Position numbers and translations under genes: made by a program
Source: Paraspadella gotoi
Taxonomy: Eukaryota; Chaetognatha
Direction of reading: 5' to 3'
Assembly: GCA_051294375.1 (NCBI GenBank)
Contig: CM119266.1
Location: 2,845,812 to 2,909,811, forward strand
DNA length: 64,000 nt
Shown: positions 24,111 to 34,300 of the stretch, one piece after another
How the letters are laid out: every line of letters starts with the position of its first letter
Numbering within the stretch: position 1 is the stretch's first letter
Notes under the pieces: model-generated
Told to the model about the DNA's origin: nothing
The model's input: the letters and a program-made list of their open reading frames with translations, nothing else
Database searches by the model: none

Positions 24111-24641
24111 TATATATATATAAGAAGATTTTGCAATGTCACTGCTGTTAATTTGGTCTTTAAATGCCAGTAAGTCTGTAATATAAAAATAAAACCAAAT
24201 AATTCTGGAAGTAACACGAATTACTTTTAAATAAGCACTGATCATCTTTCGACGTTCATATAATAAATTGAATAACAAAGACTCTTGAAGATCAGTGTTT
24301 TTTAATCACAACTCTTGTTACCTCCAGATAATAGAGTGCAGATCAGAATTATCTCATTTATCCTTAGGCTTATTGGCAAGTAAGGATCAAATCAACTGTA
24401 AGTTAACAAAATCATGACACTAAAACAAACACCCATCGTCAGCTCAAGACACCTCTACGTTTAGTTGTGACTCGAGACTAGCTAGTAAGCAAGGCTAGTA
24501 CAGACTTGTTTTATTTCAATTCCAAATATTCCGCGCTAGGTGTTTGCCTTCTACCTGGACGAATACAACAAGCTGCTGGATAAGTGGCAAAAGAGTCACT
24601 TACTCTCGACCCCTCAATCTGTAAAGAAGAAATCAGCGTGA
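17056..24641 (+). CDS. EMSY: EMSY-like protein: ENT domain fused to a C-terminal bromodomain
   Basis: Seven exons in phase: 17056-17126, 17546-17712, 18206-19366, 19734-19858, 19992-20334, 20413-23822 and 24540-24641, giving 1792 residues. The ENT domain is at about 10-80 (LRRLEMESYG, FRAQGELTAEKRRLLSEM, HRSEVRRVVNEERL) and is followed by an EMSY-type LEGKPPSADWLMECRRVVPV segment. The middle is a long low-complexity Pro/Ser/Thr/Ala region with DELDEF-like acidic motifs (EIEEGEILDFGQ). The bromodomain is at about 1655-1785: VPGYREVIEKPMDFGTI, then CERFNPSDHPVY with the conserved Asn, then VFAFYLDEYNKLLDKW from the last exon. In other animals EMSY binds chromatin partners (HP1, SIN3/KDM5 complexes) and lacks a bromodomain. 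An exon of 3.4 kb joins the middle and the bromodomain without a break, so two separate genes are unlikely but not excluded. Confidence 0.88.
17850..18090 (+). mobile_element. tRNA-derived SINE (type B) in the EMSY-like intron 2
   Basis: CAGCCGAGCAGGCTAAATCA resembles an A box region, and GGTTCAATCC (17909-17918) is a good RNA polymerase III B box. The tail (CCAGTGACAGGAGGCGGTCAC, then GTATCACAGGCAATCC) is shared with the repeat at 28365-28475. It sits between EMSY-like exons 2 and 3. Confidence 0.7.
19450..19690 (+). repeat. Dispersed repeat with GATCAGGCTGTAACACC head, copy 1
   Basis: It begins GAAGAGACAGT and contains TCGGATCAGGCTGTAACACC, ATGAACGGTTGGTGG and TTTAGTCCACC, all shared with 63587-63780. 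Its 3' part (ATTGAAAGCTTGACAGGG) matches 57160-57185. It lies in EMSY-like intron 3. Confidence 0.65.
24071..24122. repeat. TA-rich microsatellite
   Basis: Simple (TA)n with TTTA interruptions. It lies in the last EMSY-like intron (23823-24539), which otherwise shows nothing notable. Confidence 0.85.
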
Positions 24642-25102
24642 CAACTTCCTCTATTCTCAGTGCCATTTAAACTTTTTTTCAGTCTAAAATAACTACATTT
24701 CACAAATCTGCGGCGTCTATAATTTAATTGTATCATAAAATACACCATGTATTATTTGTTAGAAAATTTGGAGGAACTACGATTTGTTACAGATTGCTCC
24801 AGACACTGATTTTAATTTAATGTCATCGGGAATTTCTGTGAAATTTTCGGTGCGTTCTACGTTGAAAAATGTAATCAACGTAATTTTTCTTTAACAAAAA
24901 TAATTCTCTCGAATATTCTATTCATTTAAAAAATGTATTGTTTTTAGGAACAATTAATGGCGACGAAATAAGCTAGCTAATTCGAGTGTCTTGCCTTCAG
25001 TAAAACGGAAAAAAAAATTTAATGTTTAAATACTTTGCATCACTGTGAAATTTATAGCGGGTACAGTCTCGTCGACAAAAAAAACTCGAGTCATAAAGTT
25101 AG

Positions 25103-25108
25103 AATAAA
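25103..25108 (+). promoter_or_regulatory. Candidate poly(A) signal, EMSY-like gene
   Basis: AATAAATAAA gives two overlapping hexamers downstream of the stop at 24641. No other plus-strand AATAAA was noticed closer. Confidence 0.4.
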
Positions 25109-25213
25109 TAAAAGGCGGTAAAGAAAGAGTCGAACGTGTGACGTGTCATCCTTTTTAACAGAAAAACTAAGAAACTCATTAAAAACTCTTTAGTCTTCAC
25201 GGAGCGTTCGATT

Positions 25214-25219
25214 TTTATT
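25214..25219 (-). promoter_or_regulatory. Candidate poly(A) signal, ARMC2
   Basis: TTTATT on the plus strand is AATAAA on the coding strand, downstream of the ARMC2 stop codon at 25534-25536. Confidence 0.4.
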
Positions 25220-25533
25220 AATTGAACACAAAACAAGAACTAAAAATAAGACGCTTCTTTTGCATAGATGCATACTTTCATAGAGAATGGATTTATCGTT
25301 TCAGAATATATATCAAAGTTGTTCACTATATAATTGAAGTTATAATCCTCAGAAAATATACACCCCTTTTGCTCGCGAAAGCGAAATGGAAGAGGTAGGA
25401 AATATAGTTTCCGCGGGAGGAAGCTTCGTCGATTATTTTTGAGCGGAAGGGACGGATTTGAGCGGCAACGAAGGACGAACGACGAAACGGAACTATTCGA
25501 GCGAGAGCGATGAAGAGGAGGATACAAAGTCTT

Positions 25534-28500
25534 TCAAGCGTCGATCCCATCCTCGGGAGCGTGAAGCGGCTCCCAGTCGGTGAGGTGCGACTCGACTCTC
25601 TGCAGAAGCCGCGTCGCCACCGGACGGAATTCTCTTTCCCATATTGAGCCGAGTATTTCGCGAGTCTCATCGTCCATATCATCCTTGCGGGTGGAGAAGG
25701 GCGAGAAGGGCGAGGAGAAAAATTAAGGATTGAAGTTGTTACCACGACTCATTCTCCTATAATCTCTCACCGAACTGCCGCCGACACCCAGCGCCACCTC
25801 CTCGTCCAGAAATTCCGAGAGTGTGTCGCACAAATCGTCGGCTTCTGGATTACCGAAGCAATCGTAGGCACTGTTGATTTTCTCGCTGAAATTCCAGAAA
25901 ACCTTTCGAACAAAAAAAAAAAGAAATAAAAATATTGAAACATAAGCAGGTGGAAGAGATAAACAGACTTTCCTTACCTGACACACCATGCTGGCCAGTT
26001 GCCAGTCGTTCTGACCAAAGTCGCGCAGGACGTCTATGAGCTTGTGAACGCCGTTTTCGCTCTTAATGATCGGCCTGTTCTCCCGATCGACCATGAGATT
26101 GATCATTATGCCGACTGAGAAAGAGAGAGAAAACTGGCAGTTTCTCTCTTTTAAGAGAAAAATCAGGGGAAAAAAATTACCGGAGGTATAGACCAGTTCT
26201 CTGTTTGGCGAGTCCAGCAGAGATAGGAACCATTTGTCCACGGCGTTGTCCACCATAAATTGACGCACGCGACTGATTTGACTCAGATTCCCGTAGACTC
26301 TACCAGTCTCCAAGATGCATTCCTCATTGGAACTTATGGGTAAAAAGAAAGCTTCCCTGCTAATTAGCTATTCTCAATTTAGTGTGCTATTCGTACCATA
26401 AGTGAGCAGGAAATAAAGGGGACAACGCACTTCTATGCTTTTTTAAACTTATTATGTATTATTATTACACCTATAAGCGAGCGGCCTCAATCCGTTTGCC
26501 AACTTCATGACGCTGCCCGTCGTCACGGCGCGATTCTGACTCTCTTTGTCCTCGACAATGTAATAGCTGAGATTGTTGACGGTAGCGATTGTGTTGAGAA
26601 GGAGTTCGTCAGGCGGATCCGCGTCCTTGACGACCGACTTGGTCTGCAACACGTCGGCCAAGAGTCCCAGCAGGGCGGCGTCCTCGGCCACTCGTGACCC
26701 GATGTCATCATTGATGGAGAGGTTCGCCACAATCCTGAAGGATTAGAAGAAACTCTCCAGACTAAAATTAAAGCTGATCCGACTTGATTTTTTTTCCCCT
26801 CTGCCTCACCTGACTAGTTTGATGAGAACGTTCTCTATTCTACTCGGTTCCATCCTCTCCTCCATTTTCCATCTCTCCATTCTATCCCTCTCCTCCTCCT
26901 TTAAGAGATCCAAGTATTTAGAAAATGTCTCCAACAAAATCCCCATCGGCGTCTCGCCCGCATCACGTCCTCTCCCCGAGTTCCATAGCCTCCCCCTCGC
27001 CTCATCGCACTTTCCCGTCAAGTTTCCCAGGACGAAAAGAACTCTGACGACCAGTTCGGGCTTCTGCGCGTGCTCCTTTAGCACTCCCAAGAGCGTCTCG
27101 AATATTTCGTCGTCATCGTTGCGATCGTCTTCGTCATCGCCGTCGCGCAGTATATGTGCGCAACAGTCGCCGCAAAGCGTCATCTTTGAAAGGATGCGGG
27201 AAATGTTGAGGACGAGTTCCGTGTCGCTTGGGAAAAGTTTGGCGATGAAGACGATGGAACGAAGGGCTCTCGTTTCGATGAGATCTTTCTTTGTTCCCGA
27301 AAGTTCAGCAAGGTTGCGGATCTTCAAAAAACGGTTTCGAGTTTAGTTTCAAGTTTTAAAACAAATATAATTTTGAATCATCCTTTCTCCTCTCCGTCTC
27401 ACCGTTGATGTTAACTGAACCAGCGCGTTGCCGACGACCGCTTTCCTTTGCCCACTCAACTCCTTGCTCTCAACTTTTGCCTCTCGTCGCAACTCGCTCA
27501 AGCTTCGTCCAATGGCGGCGACGGCGCCTTGCCGTGCCATCTCCTTGACAACAATGGCATTGCTAGAAAGGAACTTGAGTGCCCCGCAGGCGTAGACAAG
27601 TCCGTCCTCTGCCTGAGACAGCGGCGTCCCTGTTAGCGTTTCCATAAGGGGCACCAAGAGACCGAAGCTGAGGAAGAGCGCATCGTTCTCTTCTTGCTTC
27701 GAAAGTTTGAAGACGAGACGGCAAGCGTTGCTGATAGAAAGGATAGGGACAAGGGTTAAAGTAAACAAGACAATTTAAGATATGCCCTCTAACACTTCGC
27801 ATTCCACACCTCAGATTGTTACCGCCGACTTTAAATCGCAGAATGATCTTGACGAGAGGGAGAACGACTTTAGGGTCTCCTCCGTCGAGAAGGCGGAAGC
27901 AGACTTTCAGAATCGGCGCCCGGTGTTTGGGTCTCGATCGACGATCGAACATTCCGCTGCGATCGATGTGATCATGGAGTTCGACGACGAGACGACGGCA
28001 CTCCTCGGCGGAGGCGGCGTCTTCGTTGGCGACCGACTTGGCGCGAGCGAGAGCGTCAAGCAGCGGCGAAAGAGTATCTGCCCAGAGTTCGTCGTCGGCC
28101 GCCGGGTCAGCGTCGCGCGGAGAAGTGGGAGATGTGACGGAAAGACTTTGGGCCGAGTTACGATCTGCGATTAAGGTAGATAAAGACGGGAGAAGTAAAT
28201 AAAGGATGGAGAGGGACAATAAATTATGAACATGTGGCGGTATATTCACACCGCCTCACATCCATCATCGTTCAGTCAATCCCATTGGCTCAGAGGGGGA
28301 ACACACCATCCACAGTCCTAACGACTTCCCTCAGCGTTGGCAAAGCCAGACCGTCCTAGGGTAACCGCGCCAGTGACTGGAGGCGTTACTGAGGGTCGGA
28401 AGTCCCCAAAGCCATCAATGAGATGCCCCATCCCGATGGGCATCACAGGCAACCCGACTGTTGCCAAAAACAATTAGTTTTTAGAATATGTTGGTCGAAA

Positions 28501-29427
28501 TATTTACCCTGCGTCGCAGAGAATACCCTCGCATCGACGCCATCGTCCCCAGAGTCCCTCGTCCGCTCTTTGGGTCCGCTCTGAACGCGTCGCGGCTCAG
28601 CTTCTTCCTCTCTATCGTCTCTCGTCGAATTCGTCGTCGCTGCGATCTTCGCCGTCGATGGCAGAACGAGTTCGTTGATGCTGCGCGACTTTTGCCGCTC
28701 GAGGCGCTGCTTAAGCGACCGCTGTCCGCCCGAGGGAGGGCGGGGTGGTGGAAGGCGGTGGCCAGCAGAATCGCCTATTTGCAGCGGCTGAGACGACGGC
28801 GGCCGCGGCGCCATCGGCGGACTCGTCAGCCGCCGACCTTCCGAAAGAATGACGGGTTTGTGGTCGAGTGGGTCTAAAGGGCCACCGGCACCGGGAGAAA
28901 CTCCGGCCGCGCCGGAAGGAGGACGAGACGTGGACGCCTCGAACTCTAAAGTAGAGACGCTGAATGCCGATGGAGGGCGCCCTTCCCTGGCGCTGCTTCG
29001 TCTGAATTAGGTAACGATTAGGTAAAAAAAAAAAGATTTAATTTTTTTCTTCAACAACGATGAAGACTTAGATCTAGGCCGAAACATTTTCCTTTTTAGT
29101 ATTAAATATCATCGTTGTTGAAGAAAAATAAAAATCGGTTTTGTTAATTATCCAAAACACAAGGAAATAAAAAAAGTTTGAGGGTGTGTGCAGATCGTAA
29201 AGAATCTTAAATCGGGTTATCGTTTTCCTCTTCGTTTACCTGAACAACGTTCGGTCCGCCTCCCTCGGCGTAAACGGTCTCGCTGTCTCCACGGTCCGCA
29301 GAGTCCCGCTTCCGGCGCCGATAGAGCTCCTCGCCTCCTGCACGATCTTTCCGCTCGTCTTGACGTGGTCTGGGACCAGATAGAAGGGTCGGGCGGCGTC
29401 GCGCCCGCGTCGGTTGTCGCTAGACAT
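25534..29427 (-). CDS. ARMC2: Armadillo repeat-containing protein 2
   Basis: Ten exons read on the minus strand: 29427-29240, 29001-28508, 28164-27810, 27730-27403, 27321-26810, 26734-26471, 26332-26181, 26114-25978, 25902-25771 and 25683-25534. They stay in phase and give 903 residues (human ARMC2 is about 867). The N-terminal signature RTVETARPFTPREADRTLF (residues 44-62) is followed by a variable Pro/Arg-rich region and then armadillo repeats. Family blocks are VYACGALKFLSSNA, VVRVLFVLGNLTGK, NTIATVNNLSYY, GRVYGNLSQ, INLMVDRENRPIIK, NDWQLASMVCQ, VFWNFSEKIN, FLDEEVALG and WEREFRPVATRLLQRVESH. In animals and algae ARMC2 supports axoneme building, including radial spoke delivery, and is needed for sperm flagella. 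The gene is divergent from KANSL1. A SINE-like repeat lies in its second intron. Confidence 0.94.
28225..28475 (+). mobile_element. SINE-like repeat in ARMC2 intron
   Basis: GTGGCGGTATATTCACACCG, CAGTCAATCCCATTGGCT, ACACACCATCC and CTAACGACTTCC are shared, in the reverse direction, with 60635-60790. The 3' part (GCCAGTGACTGGAGGCG, ATCACAGGCAACCC) matches the tail of the SINE at 17850-18090, so two different heads share one tail. Confidence 0.65.
29046..29126. repeat. Short inverted repeat enclosing a hammerhead-like motif (copy 3)
   Basis: TTTCTTCAACAACGATGA (29046-29063) pairs with TCATCGTTGTTGAAGAAA (29109-29126). Between them are CGATGAAG, a four-pair stem CTTA-GATC-TAGG and CCGAAAC (29079-29084), the order of a hammerhead core with its second base changed. 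It lies in ARMC2 intron 1. It is probably a small non-autonomous element or a relic. Confidence 0.5.
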
Positions 29428-31310
29428 TTTAGTTTTTATGAATTGAAAGATGATATGAAAGATTTTAATTTTCTCTTCGTCATTTTTGGCTCTTCTATTT
29501 TTGGTACGAGGGCTCTTCTATTTTCCCCCCTCAAAGCTTTATTTCTTTCTTTCCGTAACCGGAGTTCGTGTCGGGGCTTCCAGGTCTCCTTGGCAACGGA
29601 GAGGTAGGTCCTTCTGATTCCAGGAAGCGCCGCCGCCTCCGCCTTCTAATGCGAGTGTCAATTAGCGCCCTCTATTTTTAGTTCCACTGCTCAGTTTCGC
29701 GGATAAACGAAATATTTAAGCGTCTCCGCTAAAAACTTTCGCGTCTCGCTATCGCGCGTTGATCTTTGCGCGACTCTAAGAATCGCCCCGTCTTTTGTTT
29801 TATTCTCGGTTCCTGGAATGTTAGTCGGCTGCGGCCACGTCCCGCCCTCTCGCGGATCGCCGAATGCGGATTACTCAATCCCCGCTGTTGCCGAGACGTC
29901 GCGGCGGAAAATGCCTCCGTCGAAATCATGGCAAAGGCTTGACCGCAATTGGCTGGGCGTCGTAATTTTGACTCTCCGCCGTTGAAAGGAGGATTTGTAA
30001 AGTGTTTAAATTAATTTCGACGCCGCCTCGCTTTTCCTTTCCTTTATTATCCCTCGAAGAGTTTTCGACGGCGTTGTCGGGAACAGCCTCGTTCGCGATT
30101 GGCCTCTTCCTCCTCCTCCTCCGTGCTGCCGACTCGCGGGTGCCGCTCATCCTCCTCAAGAGGCATGAGGCTCCGCCGCCATTTTGGAGGGCGACTCCGT
30201 CTCTCTCTTTCTCGCTAAAATATCTTTCCTCGGCGCCAGGACGCCCTGTTTTCTCTCGACGACCCTTTCCGCGACGCACCTTTCGATCCACAGGTCGATC
30301 TCTGGGAGATGATCGACGCTCGGCATCGATGCATTTTACCTTTTCTTCTTTCTTTCATTCTTATTAAAAAAAGGGACGTGCCTTGATCACGTGATCCTCT
30401 TTCTTCAAAGGATTTCCTCCTCATCCTCTTCTTCCTCCTCCTCCTCCTCTTCCCGAGTAAAAGGGGGCAAAAGAGGCTCAGACACACAACACAACCAGAT
30501 CGTCGTCTCGTCGAGTTTGGGTTCGTCCTTCGTTCTCTCTCTCTCTCTTTTCTCCCTTCCCAGTCGGGCGCCGAATATATGACTCCGTCTCTCTCTTTCG
30601 CGAGTTCTCTTCTCCGTTCGGAAATCGATATGCGCGGGCGCCTCCCTCTCTCTCTCTCTTTTTCCCCTTTCTCCTGGGTCGATCCAGCTGTTAAAGTTCC
30701 GCCGAGATGATTTAAACGGAAAGCAAGGTCGTCCTCCTTTTGTTGCGGTGCATCTGGAGTTGGGGTTTTGACGTCATTTTGCGAGGACAAAAACCCGGTT
30801 GGTCCTGTAGATTTCTGTGTAGTATACTATTTCGTTTGATCTTTTCATTTCAGATAAAATGAGAAATAATAAAATGTATCAAATGATAACGAAACTCTTC
30901 CCTGTCGTCGTCCCTTAATCCCGGAGGAGAATCGCCGTTTTTACCTTCCCCCTCTACCCGTCGCGTCTCCCAGGGGCTTATCTTCCTTCCCCCTTTGTTC
31001 TTCTCCCTCTTCCTTCCCTTTTCTTTTTTAATTTTCTCCCTTTTCTTTTTTTCCTTTATCTTCCTCCTCCTACGGCGCATCCACGCCCACCCGCCCATGG
31101 GGCCAGCCATCGCGGCCGTCGTCTCCACCCTCCCCGCCTCGTATTACCCATCTCGCCCTTCTCGCCCGCCTCGCATGGAGGATCTCCACTCGGTTCACTT
31201 GTTCGACTCCCCCGATCCTTCGCCGACACGGAATGCTCCGAGTGATCCTCGCGCCCCTTCGTCGTCGCCCTCGTCGTTACGGATGTTAGGCGTCGCCGGC
31301 TTCTCTCGAG
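29428..31310. other. Divergent intergenic region ARMC2 / KANSL1
   Basis: 1.9 kb between the two start codons. It is comparatively GC-rich and CpG-rich with long pyrimidine-rich runs (CTCTCTCT, TCCTCCTCC) at 30410-30660 and 30990-31070. No conserved protein was recognised in its many open frames. It probably holds both promoters and 5' leaders; a KANSL1 leader intron cannot be excluded. Confidence 0.5.
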
Positions 31311-34300
31311 ATGGCTCCCGCGTCCCTCGCTACCCCCTCCGGCCTTTCCATGAAGCTTAACTCTCCGATCAAATCGCCGAAGTCCCCTTCGAAATCTCTT
31401 GTCGTCGTCGCCGCGACGACGACGCCGACAACGACGAAAACGACGACCCCATCTCCAACGTCGATCCGCCTGCTGCCCTCCGCCGGCGGATCCTCTCTCC
31501 GCGCCGTGGTAGACGTAGCCCAGCTGATCGAGCGACAGCGGAGAGCCGACGGCCCGCTTCCCGAGGGCGGCGGGCTCCACATGGAGGGCGCCCCCGCCCT
31601 AGTCGACCCCCCGGCTGCCCCCCTTCTAATGACTCACGGAAAGCCAGCCCCTGGTGGAGGCGGTGACGCTGGCGTCGGCACTGGCTCGACGCCGCCACCG
31701 GAGATTCGCCGCGACGCCGTCAAGACGCATCCTCAGTTGAAAACGTTTTCTGGTCATCGCAAAACGGACAAGGAGACGCTCAATTCGCTCTCGTCGGAAC
31801 CGGGTGATAAACGCAATTCGGATGAGGTCAACCAGTCGACGCCGCCGCCGCCATCTCGACCGGAGGCGCGTCTCGGTCTCGTCCTCCCTGACAGCGCGGC
31901 CGCCGGAGCCGCCGCCGCAACTTCCTCCACCGGCTCCGCCACTTCCCCCCATTCGATCCTCAATAACGTCTGTGATTCAAAAAAGAAAAACGCTACGCCG
32001 CCCACGAATTGCCTTCAGCGGGCGTCTTCGCAGGCCCCCTCTTCACTTTCGAGGCCGTCGATCACGTCGTCGACGCTCGCCCCAGCGTCGACGACCGTCG
32101 AGGCTTTGGAGAAGAAGGCAATTTCGGGGGAGGATGCGGCAGTGGCTGGTCCGCGCAAGCCAACGCTTCACCAAGGTAATTTAGCAGATATAGGAGAGCT
32201 GCCGTTGTGACCCACTCTTAATTTCAACGAACATTTTTAACCTTTAATTATTTCAATTTTTTTTGTTCTCGTTCGCAAACTTATCCGAATTCTTTGTTCC
32301 TTCCGTTCGTTTACGACTTTTATTGTATTGATTTGGGTTAATCCGATCGAGCGAGGACAAATCCTTGTGTTGTAATTAATTGAGTCGTGAGTGATTTCGT
32401 TCGTTCCCAGAAAAATGTAACAAAAAACGAAAACTCTTTTGCGGTTACTATTTTATGTTAAATATTATTTTCATGATATATTGATGATATATTTGATTTA
32501 CTTTTCCACAATTTCGGACAGATTCTGCCTTGGTTCCGTCGTCTCGCGACGCCGGTTGCGTCTTAGACGACCAACTGCGGCGTCACGCCCGCCTCATTCG
32601 TCGCTCTCAACTCGTCCTCCGTCGCGCGCGTCGCCTTCAGGGTCGCCACGCGGATGTCCATGCGCGGGCGGAAGTGGCTCAGCTCGTTAAAGGGTATCGC
32701 TCGCGGTTGGTCTCCACAGGCCCCTTGGAACCGGAAGGTAAGTACTGTATTTTTTTATTTAAAGTAACCTGTGAAGCGAAGATAAATTTTGAGATGTCAT
32801 TATTTTTTACGCTTTTTATTTACTTACGAAGCTCCGGTTGAACCGTCCAACAACGAAGTGACTGTCGACGCCGCCGGGAACGTGTTCTTCCCCTCGGGCG
32901 TTCAGACTTCGCGTGATTTGAAGGCGGAGTTGCTGCAGAACGAGGACGTGAAAAGTCTTTCCACCGCCGCTCTTGTCAATCTCGTTAAACGATTGGAGAA
33001 TGCCCAGCAAAATCACAAAAAAGAAGAGGTTAATTTCTATTTAATAATAGGGTGTGAGGTCATTGTGGATTGCGCATTTCAGGGTCAAAACTAAAATGTG
33101 TTCCTTCTAAACAATCGCAATCATAATAGAGGGAATCGGAAAGGGTTAGAAAAGGAGAGGTGATAACTGATAAGAGAATCCTGACCTTTCAACCAATTCC
33201 GATACAAAGAGCATGTTTGAGGGAATTGTTTGGTGAGGGGAAAAAACGAATTGCCCTAATTAGAAATCTATGAAATTAAATTCAATAGGGGCGGGTCTTG
33301 AAGTCTACTTTCAGGTAAAAAAATTTTTTTTAAAAAGTTCAATTTTAATGCTTTTATTGTTACTATCAAAATTACAATATCACTATATAATGATAAAACA
33401 TTTTTTTAATCAATCTTAACTTTTTTAATGATTTCTTATAGAGCATAAAAAGTTAAATAAAAAATATAACTACAACTTTCAAAAATATTTCTGTTTTCTT
33501 GCTAAAAATTAAGAAAAAGCAATAAAATTATCGAAAGATGATGATGATGATTATTAATAGTTTTTTTATATTTTTCACCCACTTATGATCAAAATATCGA
33601 AAAAAGAATTATACTTTGTGTAGACAACTTTTTGCAAGCTACCCGAATCTGATCTTAAAAATAAAAAAAAATATAAAAAATTTTTTTAGCCTTTCCTCTT
33701 TATAAATAAATATTAAAGGGTTACTTTTACTTTCGCCGACCGGGGTTAGGGTTAAAGGTGGTTTAGGGGTTGTTTAGGGTTAGGGGTGGTTAGGGTTAAA
33801 AGGGTTTAGGGTTAGGGTAATTAGGTAATATTTTTTTAACAATTTTTGTATAAAAATAAGTATTTTTAGGTAATTTTTCAAAGCCGCCAAAACCGCGGTC
33901 GGCGAAAGTAAAATTTAGCCATATTAAAAATTTAATGTATGGAGTGTAGTCGGGCATTGCCTAGGTTCACCCCGCCTATAAGAATGACACCTTCAGTCCT
34001 GACCCGGTGGCTCATTGAGTAAAGCCATCAGCTCATGACCACTAGGTACCGGGATTGAGCCCGGTACCTACCCTGTGGGAAGCGTGAGGACGGCCGTAGC
34101 CGTCTTGGGGCGTGGCAAACCCTCAAGCCTGGTTCAAAGCCCAGGACCCGTTCCATGGCTACTAAAGGGGGTTATAGAAGTTACGGATAGTCTCTTCAGC
34201 CCACTTAGCGCCTTATCCACAGGAGTAATATTACAATTTTTGTCTATTCAAATTTTTTAAAAAATGTCTAAATTTTCGTTTGAGCAGGTGCTTAATTCAA

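Larger units (their letters stand above)
24642..25533. other. Tail-to-tail spacer EMSY-like / ARMC2
   Basis: Two 3' ends converge here. AATAAA at 25103-25108 (plus) is 462 bases after the EMSY-like stop, and AATAAA on the minus strand at 25214-25219 is 315 bases after the ARMC2 stop. If both are used, the transcripts end about 100 bp apart. Confidence 0.5.

Noticed and set aside
20413-24641. A separate bromodomain gene starting inside exon 6
   Set aside because: The frame is open and in phase from the EMSY-like exons, and I saw no promoter or leader; kept only as a refuting possibility.
30215-30790. 191-codon minus-strand Arg/Glu-rich open frame
   Set aside because: It is produced by long CT-rich runs in the divergent promoter region and resembles no family.
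33750-33840. A true chromosome end (telomere)
   Set aside because: The TTAGGG-like units are degenerate, short and flanked on both sides by KANSL1 exons.
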